Origin: Edaphosphingomonas laterariae
GTDB lineage: Bacteria; Pseudomonadota; Alphaproteobacteria; Sphingomonadales; Sphingomonadaceae
Direction of reading: 5' to 3'
NCBI RefSeq assembly: GCF_900188165.1
Contig: NZ_FZOS01000003.1
Location: 124,001-188,000 of the forward strand
DNA length: 64,000 nucleotides
Shown: one piece after another, positions 62,791 through 64,000 of the stretch
How the letters are laid out: the number at the start of each line of letters is the position of its first letter
Position numbering within the stretch: position 1 is the first letter of the stretch
Program-made: the position numbers and the translations under genes
Notes under the pieces: model-generated
What the model saw: only the letters and a program-made list of their open reading frames with translations
The model's database searches: none
What the model was told of the DNA's origin: nothing

Positions 62791-63563
62791 TGGCGACGCC
62801 GGCGCGCGAACTGCTGATCCGGGCGGTGCCGGGCGTGCCGATGGTGGCGGCTGGCGACGAGCTGGCCGCGATCGTCGCCGATGCGCTCGACGCGGCCGAT
62901 ATGCGGCTTGCGCCCGGCGACGTGCTGGTCATCGCGCAGAAAGTGGTGTCCAAGGCCGAGGGGCGGCTGGTTCGCCTGGCCGAGGTGACGCCATCGGCCG
63001 AGGCCGAAAAGCTCGCGGTCGAGGTCGACAAGGATCCCCGGCTGGTCGAGCTGATCCTGCGCGAAACCGATGAAGTGTCGCGCACGCGGCCCGGTGCGCT
63101 GATCGTGCGCGACAAGCGCGGGCTGATGCTGGCCAATGCCGGGATCGACCAGTCGAACGTCGATCATGCCGGGGGCGAGGTGGCGTTGCTGCTGCCGATC
63201 GATCCCGATGCCAGCGCGCGGGCGATTGCCGAGGGCGTGGCGGCGCACACCGGCATCGCGCCGGCGGTGGTGATCGTCGACAGCCTGGGTCGGGCGTGGC
63301 GCATGGGCACGGTGGGCACCGCGATCGGCGTGCATGGCCTGCCGGGCCTGCTCGATCTGCGCGGGCAGGCGGACCTGCATGGCCGCGCGCTCCAGACATC
63401 CGAACTTGGCTTTGCCGACGAGGTGGCGGCGGCCGGATCGCTGCTGATGGGGCAGGCGGCGGAAGGCTGCCCCGTCGTGCTGATCCGGGGGATGGCGCCG
63501 ATGGCCGAACGGGGCACGGCGCGCGATCTGGTGCGGCCCGCGCATATGGATCTGTTCCGATGA
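62790..63563 (+). CDS. cofE: Coenzyme F420-0:L-glutamate ligase
   Basis: CofE adds glutamate residues to F420-0 using GTP. The 257-residue protein shows LVIAQKVVSKAEGR (near residue 46), IVRDKRGLMLANAGIDQSNVD near 105 and DSLGRAWRMGTVGTAIG near 160, with DEVAAAGSLLMGQ near 210. It is the single-domain archaeal-like form, not the two-domain FbiB of mycobacteria. The start overlaps the npdG stop and the stop overlaps the cofD start, so three F420 genes are tightly coupled. Confidence 0.93.
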   Translation: MATPARELLIRAVPGVPMVAAGDELAAIVADALDAADMRLAPGDVLVIAQKVVSKAEGRLVRLAEVTPSAEAEKLAVEVDKDPRLVELILRETDEVSRTRPGALIVRDKRGLMLANAGIDQSNVDHAGGEVALLLPIDPDASARAIAEGVAAHTGIAPAVVIVDSLGRAWRMGTVGTAIGVHGLPGLLDLRGQADLHGRALQTSELGFADEVAAAGSLLMGQAAEGCPVVLIRGMAPMAERGTARDLVRPAHMDLFR

Positions 63564-64000
63564 TCCTGGCGCTGGCAGGCGGCGTCGGCGGCGCGAAGCT
63601 CGCGGCCGGGCTGTCGGCGGTGCTGCCGCCCGAGCAACTGGCGATCGTCGTCAATACGGGCGACGATTTCGAGCATCTCGGCCTCAGAATTTCGCCCGAC
63701 ATCGATACCGTTACCTACACGCTGGCGGGCATCGCCAATCGCGAACTGGGCTGGGGCATTGCCGGCGAAAGCTGGGCGTTCATGGATCAGCTGGCGAAAC
63801 TGGGCGGGGAAAGCTGGTTCCGGCTGGGCGATCGCGATCTTGCGACCCATGTCGAACGGACGAGGCGGCTGGCGGCGGGCGAGAGCCTGACCACGATCAC
63901 CGCCGCCTTGGCCGGGGCGCATGGCATCGCCCACCGCATCGTCCCGATGGCGGATGATCCGGCGCCGACGATCGTCCACAGCGATGAAGGCGCGCTGGCC
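63560..64000 (+). CDS. cofD: 2-phospho-L-lactate transferase, CofD (3' partial)
   Basis: CofD joins the deazaflavin Fo to an activated three-carbon phosphate (phospholactate, phosphoenolpyruvate or 3-phosphoglycerate type) to form F420-0 or its dehydro form. Only the first 147 codons are in the window. Visible marks are LALAGGVGGAKLAAGL at residues 3-18, VNTGDDFEHLGLRISPDIDTVTY near 31-53 and the ELGWGI block near 64. It overlaps cofE by four bases. The rest, with any cofC or Fo-synthase gene, lies to the right. Confidence 0.92.
   Translation, partial: MILALAGGVGGAKLAAGLSAVLPPEQLAIVVNTGDDFEHLGLRISPDIDTVTYTLAGIANRELGWGIAGESWAFMDQLAKLGGESWFRLGDRDLATHVERTRRLAAGESLTTITAALAGAHGIAHRIVPMADDPAPTIVHSDEGALA

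Overview
The window is a stretch of GC-rich alphaproteobacterial chromosome, most likely from a member of the Sphingomonadaceae; the genus cannot be fixed from sequence alone. The support is a GcrA cell-cycle regulator next to argD-argF-hslO, the alphaproteobacterial sulfite-reduction order cobA-DUF2849-cysI-DUF934-cysH, a three-gene bc1 complex operon, a PEP-CTERM-type response regulator, and heavy use of codons ending in G or C. Genes are packed tightly, often with 4-base ATGA or GTGA overlaps. No gap between genes exceeds about 300 bases. I found no tRNA, rRNA, CRISPR array, insertion sequence or phage gene.

Layout. 1-9.1 kb: end of a sigma-54 response regulator, gcrA, a lone ABC-2 permease, argD-argF, hslO, a secreted protein, queC-queE and another secreted protein. 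9.3-13.1 kb: lipoprotein, lipB, membrane protein, GNAT, hemF and trmL. 13.3-17.5 kb: petABC followed by the purine-salvage pair mtnP-apt. 17.6-24.0 kb: a Gfo/Idh/MocA oxidoreductase, then a minus-strand set of NTF2-like protein, two-domain old yellow enzyme, two SDRs and an MFS transporter. 24.1-27.3 kb: GNAT, SDR, purF and hisI.

27.4-34.5 kb holds the most distinctive locus, an eight-gene minus-strand operon. It encodes an SPFH/SHOCT protein, two zinc-ribbon DUF4178 proteins, a 48-residue membrane peptide, a DUF350-like membrane protein, a membrane-anchored aminopropyltransferase, a FAD oxidoreductase with a Tat-like leader, and a SpeD-type decarboxylase. I infer a polyamine-linked membrane or envelope system. 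Its by-product methylthioadenosine could be recycled by MtnP and Apt, encoded at 16-17.5 kb.

34.6-44.2 kb: ung, a small membrane protein, then a catabolic-looking set of three NTF2-like proteins, a LuxR-type regulator, an esterase-like hydrolase, three SDRs, a single-domain old yellow enzyme that keeps an Fe-S cysteine motif, and a DUF1214 protein. Together with the set at 18.7-24 kb it has the same enzyme families as bile-acid or steroid dehydration and reduction pathways. The substrate is unknown.

44.3-48.2 kb: assimilatory sulfate reduction and siroheme synthesis. 48.3-51.3 kb: a Gtr-like lipid-linked glycosylation operon. 51.4-58.0 kb: astD, selO, a hydrolase, a PspC-like protein, a KGG-type small protein and acs. 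58.1-62.0 kb: an SBF transporter, a methyltransferase, comF, grxC and a nitrilase-family hydrolase. The right edge carries npdG-cofE-cofD, showing that this organism probably makes or uses the deazaflavin coenzyme F420.
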